From Sphingobacteriales bacterium (GTDB taxonomy: Bacteria > Bacteroidota > Bacteroidia > Chitinophagales > UBA2359), in NCBI GenBank assembly GCA_016718845.1, contig JADKCK010000010.1:62001-126000 (forward strand): DNA of 64,000 nucleotides, given 5' to 3'. Every line of letters begins with the position of its first letter. The stretch's first letter is position 1. The notes below the pieces were generated by a model, which saw nothing but the letters and a program-made list of their open reading frames with translations, did no database searches and was not told the DNA's origin. This document shows positions 35,343 to 43,357 of this stretch, one piece after another. The position numbers were made by a program, and so were the translations under genes.

Positions 35343-36476
35343 TTAATCGTCAATAAACACCTTATCGGGCAATGGGTCTATAATTGTTGGTGTTGGCGGT
35401 TTCATCCAGCCAAATTCTAGCATTATTTCTTTCATAATTACCCTAAAAACCGTATAACACGGAATGGCTAATATCATACCCAACACACCGCCCAAAGTGC
35501 CTGCTACCCATATCAGTATAAAAACCTCTAATGGGTGGGCTTTTATACTGTTCGAAAAAATAACGGGCTGAAAAATGGCATTGTCTAACAAATGAACTGC
35601 CCAATAAATGATGTTCATTTTTATAAAAAGCGGAATAATTTCGGCATACAAACCTTGCGTTTCTATGGTGGTGGTAATGCCCACAAACAAGCCAAAAACA
35701 GTACCTATTATGGGTCCAATATACGGAATAATGTTGATGATAGCCGCAAAAAAGCCCAACAACAAGGCATATTTAATGCCCAAAAACAACATACCAATGG
35801 TTACTAAACAACCAATTAACGTTAATTGAATAAGTATACCAATAAAATAACGCGAAATTAAATGTTGTGTTGTTGTAACAATGTGGTCAAATTTTTCGGC
35901 AAATTGGGTGGGTATCAACAACAAAATATTGCGATACAGTAGTGCATGGTCGGTTAAAAAAAAGAAAGTAATGAAAGTAATAGAAAAAGTTGCCGCAAAA
36001 ATATTGCCCAATGCGCCTAATATACCACCAAATAAAGTAGATATAATATCCATATTAATAACCGATGTTATTTCGTCGCGCAGGTAATCGCTAATGTGTT
36101 TTTTATTAGCAACTAAGTTGTACTTTATGAAAAAGTTATCTAAATTTTTCAGTTTTTCGGCTAAAGTATTATTAAGGGCTTGCAGGTCAATAGAGGCAAT
36201 CATTTTTACCTCTTGCAAAATAAGGGGTAAAAACAAGGCAACAAACCCAAACACAATACCATAAAATAAAATAATAACCAACAAAGCACAAATAGCACGT
36301 GGCAATCTAAATCGCCCAATGTGTATTTTGCGTAATAGGTTAACAAATGGATAACCCATTAAGAAAAAAATACTAGATACTAATATGTATGTAAATATAG
36401 TATGTAAATATACTATACAAAACACCCCAACAATAATAGCAACAATAGCAAGTATAATATTAGATAGGTTTTTCAT
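35343..36476 (-). CDS. AI-2E family transporter (PerM/TqsA-like)
   Basis: This 377-residue membrane protein has the family layout. Two N-terminal helices are followed by a long extracytoplasmic/coiled region (~75-150), then five to six helices that include FFAAIINIIPYIGPIIGTVF (the conserved IPYIGPxxG motif), and PLEVFILIWVAGTLGGVLGM near the end. Members export small molecules, and the AI-2 name does not fix the substrate. The frame is intact. It lies 37 bases downstream of the polyprenyl synthase gene, same strand, so co-transcription is likely. Confidence 0.88.
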   Translation of the reverse strand: MKNLSNIILAIVAIIVGVFCIVYLHTIFTYILVSSIFFLMGYPFVNLLRKIHIGRFRLPRAICALLVIILFYGIVFGFVALFLPLILQEVKMIASIDLQALNNTLAEKLKNLDNFFIKYNLVANKKHISDYLRDEITSVINMDIISTLFGGILGALGNIFAATFSITFITFFFLTDHALLYRNILLLIPTQFAEKFDHIVTTTQHLISRYFIGILIQLTLIGCLVTIGMLFLGIKYALLLGFFAAIINIIPYIGPIIGTVFGLFVGITTTIETQGLYAEIIPLFIKMNIIYWAVHLLDNAIFQPVIFSNSIKAHPLEVFILIWVAGTLGGVLGMILAIPCYTVFRVIMKEIMLEFGWMKPPTPTIIDPLPDKVFIDD

Positions 36477-36512
36477 GCCTAATATAAAGTAGAGGTTAAA
36501 TCAAAAAAAGGG

Positions 36513-37487
36513 TTATTGCACACGGTGCATTAGTTGTTGCGTAATTAGCCGTAGGTTTGTTTTTTGTTGTTCGGCAACGGCAATATCATCTAAATATTGC
36601 GTCGCCAAGTTGTAATGATGTTGCATTTCGGCTTGTGCCAATTGCAGTACACCTAATTGTTGGTAAATTTGGGTAACAGCCGCAATTTTTTCTTGCTCAA
36701 CTGGCTTAGGTTCATTAATCCAAAAATGCAGTTTGGTTTGGGTTGTTGGGTCGGCTAACTCAAGGGCTTTTATCAACAAAAATGTCTTTTTATTTTGCAA
36801 AATATCGCCCCCAATTTTTTTACCAAACGTTTTTTCATCGCCAAAGGTATCTAAAATATCGTCTTGCAACTGAAAAGCAATACCAATATGTCGCCCATAC
36901 TCGTACAACATTTGCCTATTTCGTTTATTTGCACCCCCAACAATAGCCCCCATCTGCAACGATGCCCCCAACAATACGGCTGTTTTTAGCTCAATCATCT
37001 GCAAATATTCTTTAATACTTACCTCCTTAGCCGTTTCAAACAACATATCATACTGTTGTCCTTCGCACACTTGGCGGGCGGTGCGGTTAAACACCTGAAA
37101 CAAATAAGGCAGATATTTATCTATATTTTCAGTCAATTGTTCGTAGGCACACACTAGCATCACATCGCCACTCAAAATGGCGGTGTTTAGCCCATAGCGT
37201 TCGTGTATGGTTTGTTTGCCTCGTCTAAGGGCGGCATTGTCCATAATATCATCATGCACCAACGAAAAATTGTGAAAATACTCCACACATTTAGCCACCG
37301 AAAAAGCATCGGTAGCCCTACCGCCAACCAACTCGGCGGCTATTAAGCACAACAGCGGGCGTACGCGTTTGCCGCCCAACGACAATATATAATTTGCAGG
37401 CTCGTACAAGGCTTGCGGCTCCGATTGTATTGCCGCCTCTGCCACCAATTGCTCAACCAAAGCCTGTAATTCGAATAATGAAAGCAT
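36513..37487 (-). CDS. trans-polyprenyl diphosphate synthase
   Basis: This 324-residue enzyme condenses isopentenyl diphosphate onto allylic diphosphates. It has the substrate-binding GGKRVRPLL, the first Asp-rich motif DDIMD (79-83) followed by RRGKQTIHERYG, and the second Asp-rich motif DDILD (209-213), plus FGKKIGGDILQNKKTFLLI. The length and the ELQALVEQLV start fit octaprenyl/geranylgeranyl-type synthases, which supply menaquinone side chains or carrier lipids. Chain length cannot be read with confidence. The frame is intact. Confidence 0.9.
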   Translation of the reverse strand: MLSLFELQALVEQLVAEAAIQSEPQALYEPANYILSLGGKRVRPLLCLIAAELVGGRATDAFSVAKCVEYFHNFSLVHDDIMDNAALRRGKQTIHERYGLNTAILSGDVMLVCAYEQLTENIDKYLPYLFQVFNRTARQVCEGQQYDMLFETAKEVSIKEYLQMIELKTAVLLGASLQMGAIVGGANKRNRQMLYEYGRHIGIAFQLQDDILDTFGDEKTFGKKIGGDILQNKKTFLLIKALELADPTTQTKLHFWINEPKPVEQEKIAAVTQIYQQLGVLQLAQAEMQHHYNLATQYLDDIAVAEQQKTNLRLITQQLMHRVQ

Positions 37488-37623
37488 TTTTGCTGATTAT
37501 TAATTATAAATTATTTATTATAAAACGCCACTCCCAAATATGGGCTGCTATTTAAATTGCCCAAACTAAAAAACATTACCTCATTAGTTAGTTTTAGCCC
37601 TTTACACAAAGGTTTGCGCCAGC

Positions 37624-37702
37624 CCCGCTTGACGCGGAATATGTCTTTTTTGGGGGTGATGTTTGGCTTTCCATACTTTTCGCAGTTGCGGGCACCCCCA
37701 TA
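37624..37702 (+). repeat. REP-like 79-bp dispersed repeat, copy 1
   Basis: The key words are CCCGCTTGACGCGGAA, GTCTTTTTTGGGGGTGATG and GGCACCCCCATA. An inverted, diverged copy lies at 50136-50213. GGGGGTG and CACCCCC can pair across ~35 bases. The remainder of 37488-37840 has no gene. Confidence 0.65.
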
Positions 37703-37840
37703 ACATTTTATGCGCAGCATCACCCACAAACAACAGCTTGTCTAAAACCCACATTAAAACCAACACAACCGCAATAAATGCGTACTTAGTTTTTGCAAAA
37801 CTTACACACAAGCAGCAACTTGGCACAAATATACGCTTGT

Positions 37841-37874
37841 TTTGCAAAAATGTAGTGGTTTTTATGTATCTTTG
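37841..37874 (+). promoter_or_regulatory. TTTG-N22-TATCTTTG promoter of the Uma2 gene
   Basis: Both Bacteroidota promoter boxes are present (37841-37844; 37867-37874), 19 bases before the ATG at 37894. Confidence 0.6.
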
Positions 37875-37893
37875 CCTCAAAATACATGCATTT

Positions 37894-38457
37894 ATGACAA
37901 CATACATCAAACAAACCAAACAAACACGTATACGAACTTTAAACGAATATATTTTGTTTGAAGAGCAAAGCAACATACGCCACGAATGGATTAACGGAAA
38001 ATTAATTGACATGCCCGGAACCACCGACCGACACAACAAAATTTGCCTAAAATTAGCGTTTAGCTTTATGCAATCACTTGCCAATACAACTTGCGATGTA
38101 TTTATGGAAAGTGTAAAACTAGAAATATCCGAATTAAAAGATTATACATATCCAGACGTTTTTATTACTTGCTCCGACACTGACAAAAACGACAATTATG
38201 TAAAACGACAACCCATATTAATTGTAGAGGTGTTGTCAAATTCAACAGCCTACTACGACAGAGTAGACAAGTTTTTACGTTATCAAAAACTAAAATCGCT
38301 GCAATATTACTTAATTGTAGAACCCGAAAAGCCAGTAATAAATCTATATTACAAACAAGACAACCAATGGCACTCGTCCACTTTTGTAGGTTTAAACGAC
38401 ACCGTACCATTACCCGAACTAAATATCACTTTGCCTTTGTCGGCTATTTATGCCTAA
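37894..38457 (+). CDS. Uma2-family (DUF820) restriction-endonuclease-fold protein
   Basis: This 187-residue protein is started at the ATG at 37894, just behind a good promoter. Features are the substrate-fold start EEQSNIRHEWINGKLIDMPG, the active-site type acidic residues in DYTYPDVFITC and RQPILIVEVLSNSTAYYDRV, and LRYQKLKSLQYYLIVE. Uma2 proteins have a PD-(D/E)XK-like fold. Many copies exist per genome in Bacteroidota and cyanobacteria, and their role is unsettled. The frame is intact and a strong terminator follows. Confidence 0.85.
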   Translation: MTTYIKQTKQTRIRTLNEYILFEEQSNIRHEWINGKLIDMPGTTDRHNKICLKLAFSFMQSLANTTCDVFMESVKLEISELKDYTYPDVFITCSDTDKNDNYVKRQPILIVEVLSNSTAYYDRVDKFLRYQKLKSLQYYLIVEPEKPVINLYYKQDNQWHSSTFVGLNDTVPLPELNITLPLSAIYA

Positions 38458-38464
38458 AAAATTT

Positions 38465-38504
38465 AAACGTTCCGAAATTTCCTCAATTTCGGAACGTTTT
38501 TTTA
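38465..38504 (+). terminator. terminator of the Uma2 gene
   Basis: A 15-bp perfect stem (AAACGTTCCGAAATT with AATTTCGGAACGTTT) with a 5-base loop is followed by T's. Confidence 0.85.
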
Positions 38505-38513
38505 GTTCACAAC

Positions 38514-38640
38514 GGAGACACGGAGAACACGGAGTTCTTTTTAGATGGCTTTTGCTGCTTTTTAGTTTGTACTGGAAACACTGAAGAACATAAACTCCTT
38601 CTTCTCTGTGTTCTCTGTGTCTCTTGTTGTTGTTGTTTTA
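38514..38640. repeat. inverted repeat with GGAGACACGGAGAACACGGAG arms
   Basis: The left arm (from ~38514, words ACGGAGACACGG and AGAACACGGAG) is the near inverse of the right arm (CTCTGTGTTCTCTGTGTCTC, ~38615-38634). Such ACGGAG-type repeats are common intergenic sequences. No gene is recognised here. Confidence 0.5.
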
Positions 38641-38747
38641 GCTCACAACAAATAAAGGCACTCATAGCCAGCTTGCCATAGTTCGACAAGCTCACTATGA
38701 CCACGCCTTATAAATAAAGCTGACTACTTTTCAATGTCCTTATCAAA

Positions 38748-40121
38748 TTACACCAAATTAGGCTTACGTTTAATATATTTACCGTATCCCTTATCTACCA
38801 AACATTTATTATTGTCAATAGCCACTTTGCCCCGCAACAAAACCGTTTTGCATTTGCCCGTTAGTTTCCAACCCTCGTATGCCGAGTAATCTACGTTCAT
38901 GTGGTGGTTTTTGGCAGATATGGTATGCTCTTCGTTGGGGTCAAAAATAACAATATCGGCATCTGTACCTACGGCAATAGTGCCTTTTTGCGGAAACATA
39001 CCAAACAATTTAGCCGGGTTAGTAGCCAGCACCTCCACAAATTTGTTGGCGCTAATTCGTCCTTTTTTCACTCCCTCCGAAAACAACAACTCTACCCTAT
39101 GTTCAATAGCGGGGTGTCCGTTGGGTATTTTCGAAAAATCGTGTTCGCCCATCAATTTTTGTTGCCATTTAAACGGGCAATGGTCGGTGGCAACCACCCG
39201 CACCAAACCTTGGTTAATACCTGCCCAAAGTGTGGCTTGGTCTTTGGGTTCGCGCAGCGGTGGGCTCATCACCCATTTAGCCGATTCAAAACCTTTGTCG
39301 TACAAACTGGCATCAAGCACCAAATATTGTATGCAAGTTTCAACAAACACCGTTTGGTTACGGAAAGTAGCTTCACGAACCGCATTTAATGCCCCTTCGC
39401 AGGTTAAATGCACAATATATGCTTGTACGCCTGTATAGTTTGCCAACTCTGCAAAACGTGCCGAGGCTTCGGCTTCGGTCACTTCGGGCTGCGAAATATA
39501 GTGGTAAAGCGGCGACAATTTGCCTTCGGCGCGATGTTTGGCAACCAAATAGTCAATCACATCGCCATTTGTAGCATGAACAGTCACCATGCCACCGCAT
39601 TTTTTTACCTCTTGCATCAAACCCACCATTTGGCGGTCGTCAATCATCAAAGCACCTTTATATGCCATAAATGTTTTGAACGAGGTAATACCTTCTTGTT
39701 CTACCATTTCGCGCACTTCGGTTTTGGTGTGTTCGTTAAAGTCGGTAACAGCCATGTGAAACGAGTAATCGCCAACAGCCGTACCTGTGGCTCGGCTTTG
39801 CCAATCGGTTAGGGCATGGCGCAACGACTTGCCTTGTGTTTGCAGCACAAAATCGATAACCGTAGTTGTGCCGCCAAACAAGGCAGCGCGTTCCGGTTTC
39901 GTAGCTATCCGACGAAAAGTACCCATAAAAGGCATATCTAAATGCACATGCGGGTCAATAGCTCCCGGAAACACCAACATTCCGTTTGCGTCAATTACTT
40001 GGTCGGCAGTTACGTTAAGGTGTGTGCCAATTTGGGCAATTTTTTCGCCCTCGATAAAAATATCCGCTTGATAGTTGTCGGTGGCAGTAATAATTCTGCC
40101 ATTTTTTATAAGAATAGACAT
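38748..40121 (-). CDS. hydA: dihydropyrimidinase (D-hydantoinase)
   Basis: This 457-residue enzyme hydrolyses dihydropyrimidines to N-carbamoyl beta-amino acids in pyrimidine breakdown. The binuclear zinc set is complete: His58 and His60 in DPHVHLD, the carboxylated Lys149 in TSFKTFMAYKG, His182 (VTVHATNG), His238 (IVHLTCEG) and Asp313 (VATDHCPF). The length and the MSILIKNGRIITATDNYQAD start fit the family. The other genes of the reductive pyrimidine pathway (dihydropyrimidine dehydrogenase, beta-ureidopropionase) are not in the window. The frame is intact. Confidence 0.93.
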   Translation of the reverse strand: MSILIKNGRIITATDNYQADIFIEGEKIAQIGTHLNVTADQVIDANGMLVFPGAIDPHVHLDMPFMGTFRRIATKPERAALFGGTTTVIDFVLQTQGKSLRHALTDWQSRATGTAVGDYSFHMAVTDFNEHTKTEVREMVEQEGITSFKTFMAYKGALMIDDRQMVGLMQEVKKCGGMVTVHATNGDVIDYLVAKHRAEGKLSPLYHYISQPEVTEAEASARFAELANYTGVQAYIVHLTCEGALNAVREATFRNQTVFVETCIQYLVLDASLYDKGFESAKWVMSPPLREPKDQATLWAGINQGLVRVVATDHCPFKWQQKLMGEHDFSKIPNGHPAIEHRVELLFSEGVKKGRISANKFVEVLATNPAKLFGMFPQKGTIAVGTDADIVIFDPNEEHTISAKNHHMNVDYSAYEGWKLTGKCKTVLLRGKVAIDNNKCLVDKGYGKYIKRKPNLV

Positions 40122-40176
40122 GGTTTATGTTTTTTGAAAAGTATATTTTGTGTTTTTAAATAATTTAATTGCATTT

Positions 40177-40389
40177 TTAAAATAATAAAACAACCACTGT
40201 CTTTACAAAATGTAAACGCACACACATAGGTAATTCGTGTTCATCGAAATGGCAACGCACTGCATCGGCAATTTGTATTTTCAATTCGGCGTAAGTATCT
40301 GCTTCTGTAAAAATAGATTGCCCAAGCGCTTGGGCAGTATAGCCACCTTCGGGAGCTTCTTGTATTAAAAAAATTAATTCGGTGTTCAT
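40177..40389 (-). CDS. HicB-like small antitoxin-type protein, without partner
   Basis: This 70-residue protein, EAPEGGYTAQALGQSIFTEA then ELKIQIADAVRCHFDE, has the HicB-type partial RNase H fold pattern (EGGYTA..LG..I.TEADT..EL...I.DAV.CHF). Relatives are often mis-named 2-oxoisovalerate dehydrogenase and sit beside a HicA-type mRNA interferase. Here neither side has a HicA gene: 40122-40176 and 40390-40510 have no suitable frame. The C-terminus (KTVVVLLF) is unusual and may be altered. Confidence 0.65.
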   Translation of the reverse strand: MNTELIFLIQEAPEGGYTAQALGQSIFTEADTYAELKIQIADAVRCHFDEHELPMCVRLHFVKTVVVLLF

Positions 40390-40510
40390 GTAATTGTATT
40401 TTTATGATTGCATATTCAACAAAAAAAATTATTTTTCGCACTTACTTTTAACGGCAATAAATTTTAAATATTTGGCACTAATGTTTTTATGTACTCGTTA
40501 TTTTTCGACT

Positions 40511-41116
40511 TTAGTTCATTCGCACAAAATAGCATTGATTGGGTATTGTTAGCACCATTTTACCAAAACCATTTGTTGAAGGGTCGGAGGAGTAAATGAT
40601 TATTTGGTTAGTAATCAGGTTAATTTCTTTAACAATTCCACAATGTCCTATATTGTAAGTTTTGTCGGTATTAAACCACATTTGAAAAAAATCGCCTGGG
40701 CGCACTTCTTTCAGGTCGTTTATAGCCGTGCCTTTGTTGGCTGCAACCAAAGCATATTGTACACCTTTTATAATGGGCGATTGTTGTTCGCGAAGTTTGC
40801 CTATATCTTGGTTGGTGACAATATTAATGCGTTTTTTATCAAGTTTGGTCAATGGCGTAAAATGTTCGATTACTTTTACCACAAACTCGGTACAAACTGC
40901 TGTATAGTACGTTGGTGCAATATCGTAGCCATGTTGTGCTACATAATCTAAAATTTGTTGATTTTGCGGTGGTATCGGTGGGGTTTCTTCTATTGAGATT
41001 ACTGTTTGTTTGGACTCTACCTTATTGGTGTTGTTACAGCTATTTAAGATTATCATCAACAATAAACCTAAAAGTATTTTTATGTTTTTGGCAGATTTAG
41101 GCGTAACTAAAACCAT
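40511..41116 (-). CDS. lipoprotein with NlpC/P60- or CHAP-like papain-fold domain
   Basis: This 201-residue protein has a lipobox-type signal (GLLLMIILNSC, Cys27). The mature domain has a Cys at the start of a helix (TAVCTEFVVKVIEH, Cys75) and a His in a strand, YNIGHCGIVKEI (His158), preceded by the PGDFFQMWFN turn. This is the Cys-His layout of NlpC/P60 and CHAP amidases that act on peptidoglycan. The start overlaps the preceding gene's stop (TAATG). The exact family is not assigned. Confidence 0.65.
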   Translation of the reverse strand: MVLVTPKSAKNIKILLGLLLMIILNSCNNTNKVESKQTVISIEETPPIPPQNQQILDYVAQHGYDIAPTYYTAVCTEFVVKVIEHFTPLTKLDKKRINIVTNQDIGKLREQQSPIIKGVQYALVAANKGTAINDLKEVRPGDFFQMWFNTDKTYNIGHCGIVKEINLITNQIIIYSSDPSTNGFGKMVLTIPNQCYFVRMN

Positions 41117-41731
41117 TAGATAATCAATGTTTTCAAAAAATTCAAATTTTCTTGTTGGTCAAAAATGCTTTTTACAATACCTGTTTCGGCTTTTATGTGC
41201 AGTTCGTAGGTGTCGTTTGTGGTCAATAAATACTGTTCAATGTGTTCTTGGTCGGGGTAAATAATCCAATATTCTGGAATTTGGTGAGCAGCATAATCGC
41301 GCATTTTTATGCCATAATCGTAGTTTTTGGTTGATGGAGATAACACCTCAACAACCAAATCGGGAGCAGGAAACTGCATTTGGTCGGGTGTAAAATGTTG
41401 GGCTTTTTCGTTACTAAAAAAGCAAATATCGGGTTCGTAATCGTTGCGCGTCAGCGAAATCAAGCATTTTTCGGACGCAATTTTGCCTAAATCATGTATC
41501 AATACATAAGTGTTTAACAGCTTCGCCAAATTTAGCCCCGCCGTAAAATGTTTGTTTTTAGCAGGCGACTGAAAAATAATTTCGCCATTAATAAATTCTA
41601 CTTTATCTGTTTCTTGAATAGTTTCGTAGAAATGTTGCCGTTTGTTGGCTTCTTCCGCATTTCTTTTTGTATTCGTTCCAATAACAAAATATCGAAGGGT
41701 CTTCGCGCAGTTGTTCTATGGTAATGGGCAT
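41116..41731 (-). CDS. Uma2-family (DUF820) protein, frameshifted in the N-terminal third
   Basis: The intact C-terminal 137 residues include YEPDICFFSNEKAQHFTPDQ, APDLVVEVLSPSTKNYDYGI and a closing strand. Upstream, in other frames, lie YETIQETDKVEFINGEIIFQ and MPITIEQLREDPSI at an ATG at 41731. These are the normal start of the family, so at least two single-base breaks occur between 41530 and 41700. The rebuilt protein is ~205 residues. It belongs to the same family as the gene at 37894 but is not closely similar. It is translationally coupled to the next gene. Confidence 0.8.
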
Positions 41732-42018
41732 AATTAACTGTTTTTTGAGGATAATGTTACGATTTTTTACTTTTTGTTTAGATGTAGGTTTTAAATCAAG
41801 ATTAAATCATTTTTTAAAATCCGTGTTTTCTTGTGCAACTTCAGTTATTTAGCCATAATAGCCAATTGGCGCACAAAAATAAACATTTTTTCAGATAGAT
41901 AGTTCGGAAAAGCCACTATTGCTCAACAAATAGTAGTCAAATAGCTAATGATAGTACCTAAAATGACAATGGGATAAGCTTAAAATTTTATTTCGGTGTT
42001 TTATCGCTCAAAAATAAC

Positions 42019-42026
42019 TATCTTTG
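42019..42026 (+). promoter_or_regulatory. TATCTTTG promoter box upstream of ychF
   Basis: An exact TAnnTTTG box lies 93 bases before the ychF ATG. The remainder of 41732-42118 has no gene. Confidence 0.45.
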
Positions 42027-42118
42027 TGCGATTTTTCGGCAAGTTAATTTTTTGTCGATATTTACCAACTATAATCATATTTACCGATTATATCTTACAA
42101 CACAGAACTTAATTTAAA

Positions 42119-43212
42119 ATGGCTTTGAAATGTGGAATTGTAGGCTTGCCCAATGTAGGCAAATCTACCCTTTTTAATTGCTTGTCAAATGCACAAGCCT
42201 TGGCAGCTAACTATCCGTTTGCAACCATCGAACCCAACATAGGCGTAGTAAATGTACCCGACGAGCGCCTCACCAAATTAACCGAATTGGTTACGCCACA
42301 ACGCGTAGTGCCTACCACCGTCGAAATTGTAGATATTGCAGGCTTAGTTGCTGGGGCAAGCAAAGGCGAAGGTTTGGGCAACCAGTTTTTGGGTAATATC
42401 CGCGACACCGATGCCATTGTACACGTAGTGCGTTGTTTTGAAGACGACAACGTTGTGCATGTAAGCGGAACCGTTGATGCCGTGCGCGATAAAGAAATTA
42501 TTGACACCGAATTGCAGTTGAAAGACCTAGATTCTATCGATAAAAAACTACAAAAATATCAACGACAAATAAAAACCAACGACAAAGATGCCATACGCGG
42601 CACCGAAGTATTAGAGGCACTTAAAGCACACATCGAGCAAGGCAAATCGGCACGAACTGCCCAAATTGACGAAAAAGACCGCGTTTATATTGACGATATG
42701 AACCTACTAACCGCAAAACCCGTTTTGTATGTTTGTAACGTAAACGACTCAGATGTGGTATCGGGCAACCAACATACACAGGCATTGATAAACGCCATAA
42801 AAGACGAAAACGCCGAAGTATTATTTATCTGCGCCCAAATGGAAGCCGAAATTGCACAACTTGATACCTACGAAGAACGTTTGGAGTTTTTGCAAGAAAT
42901 GGGCTTAACCGAACCTAGTATCAGCAAACTAATTAAGGCTTGCTACAAAATGCTAAACCTTATTACGTACTTTACCGCCGGCGTAAAAGAAGTACGAGCT
43001 GGACAATACACCGGGCGACAAAGCACCACAAGCAGCAGGTGTAATTCACACCGATTTCGAAAAAGGTTTTATCCGCCGAAGTAATTAGCTACAACGATTA
43101 CGTACAATATGGCTCGGAAGCCGCCGCACGCGAAGTAGGTAGGCTGCGCGTAGAAGGCAAAGAATATGTAGTGAACGATGGCGACGTAATGCACTTTAGA
43201 TTTAACGTATAA
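42119..43212 (+). CDS. ychF: ribosome-binding ATPase YchF (Obg family), frameshifted near the C-terminus
   Basis: The P-loop is GLPNVGKST, followed by switch regions (NYPFATIEPNIGVV, DIAGLVAGASKGEGLGNQFL) and the YchF-specific NxxE-type nucleotide site (VCNVNDSD). The C-terminal TGS domain is split. The first frame ends at 43084, but shifts near 43008 and 43073 recover WTIHRGDKAPQAAGVIHTDF, then EVISYNDYVQYGSEAAAREV and VNDGDVMHFRFNV, with a TAA at 43210-43212. The full 364 residues equal the family norm. This near-universal gene is unlikely to be truly broken, so the frame changes are probably sequence errors. Confidence 0.93.
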
Positions 43213-43357
43213 TATTTGCTACCTTAATGGTTTTGGGCTGATGGCTGTATCTAACAGTTATTAATAAATAAATAAACTTTGATAAAACCATCAGCTAAAA
43301 GCTTAATAATCCCCCTTTTTACTAAAAATCTCTACCAACTATTTTATACCTTGTTTT

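Noticed and set aside
38899..39438. Two long plus-strand frames over the dihydropyrimidinase gene
   Set aside because: They are antisense shadows of a complete, well-conserved enzyme gene.
43000..43090. Programmed frameshifting in ychF
   Set aside because: Two separate shifts are needed, no slippery site or structure is evident, and similar breaks occur in many unrelated genes of the window, so sequence error is simpler.
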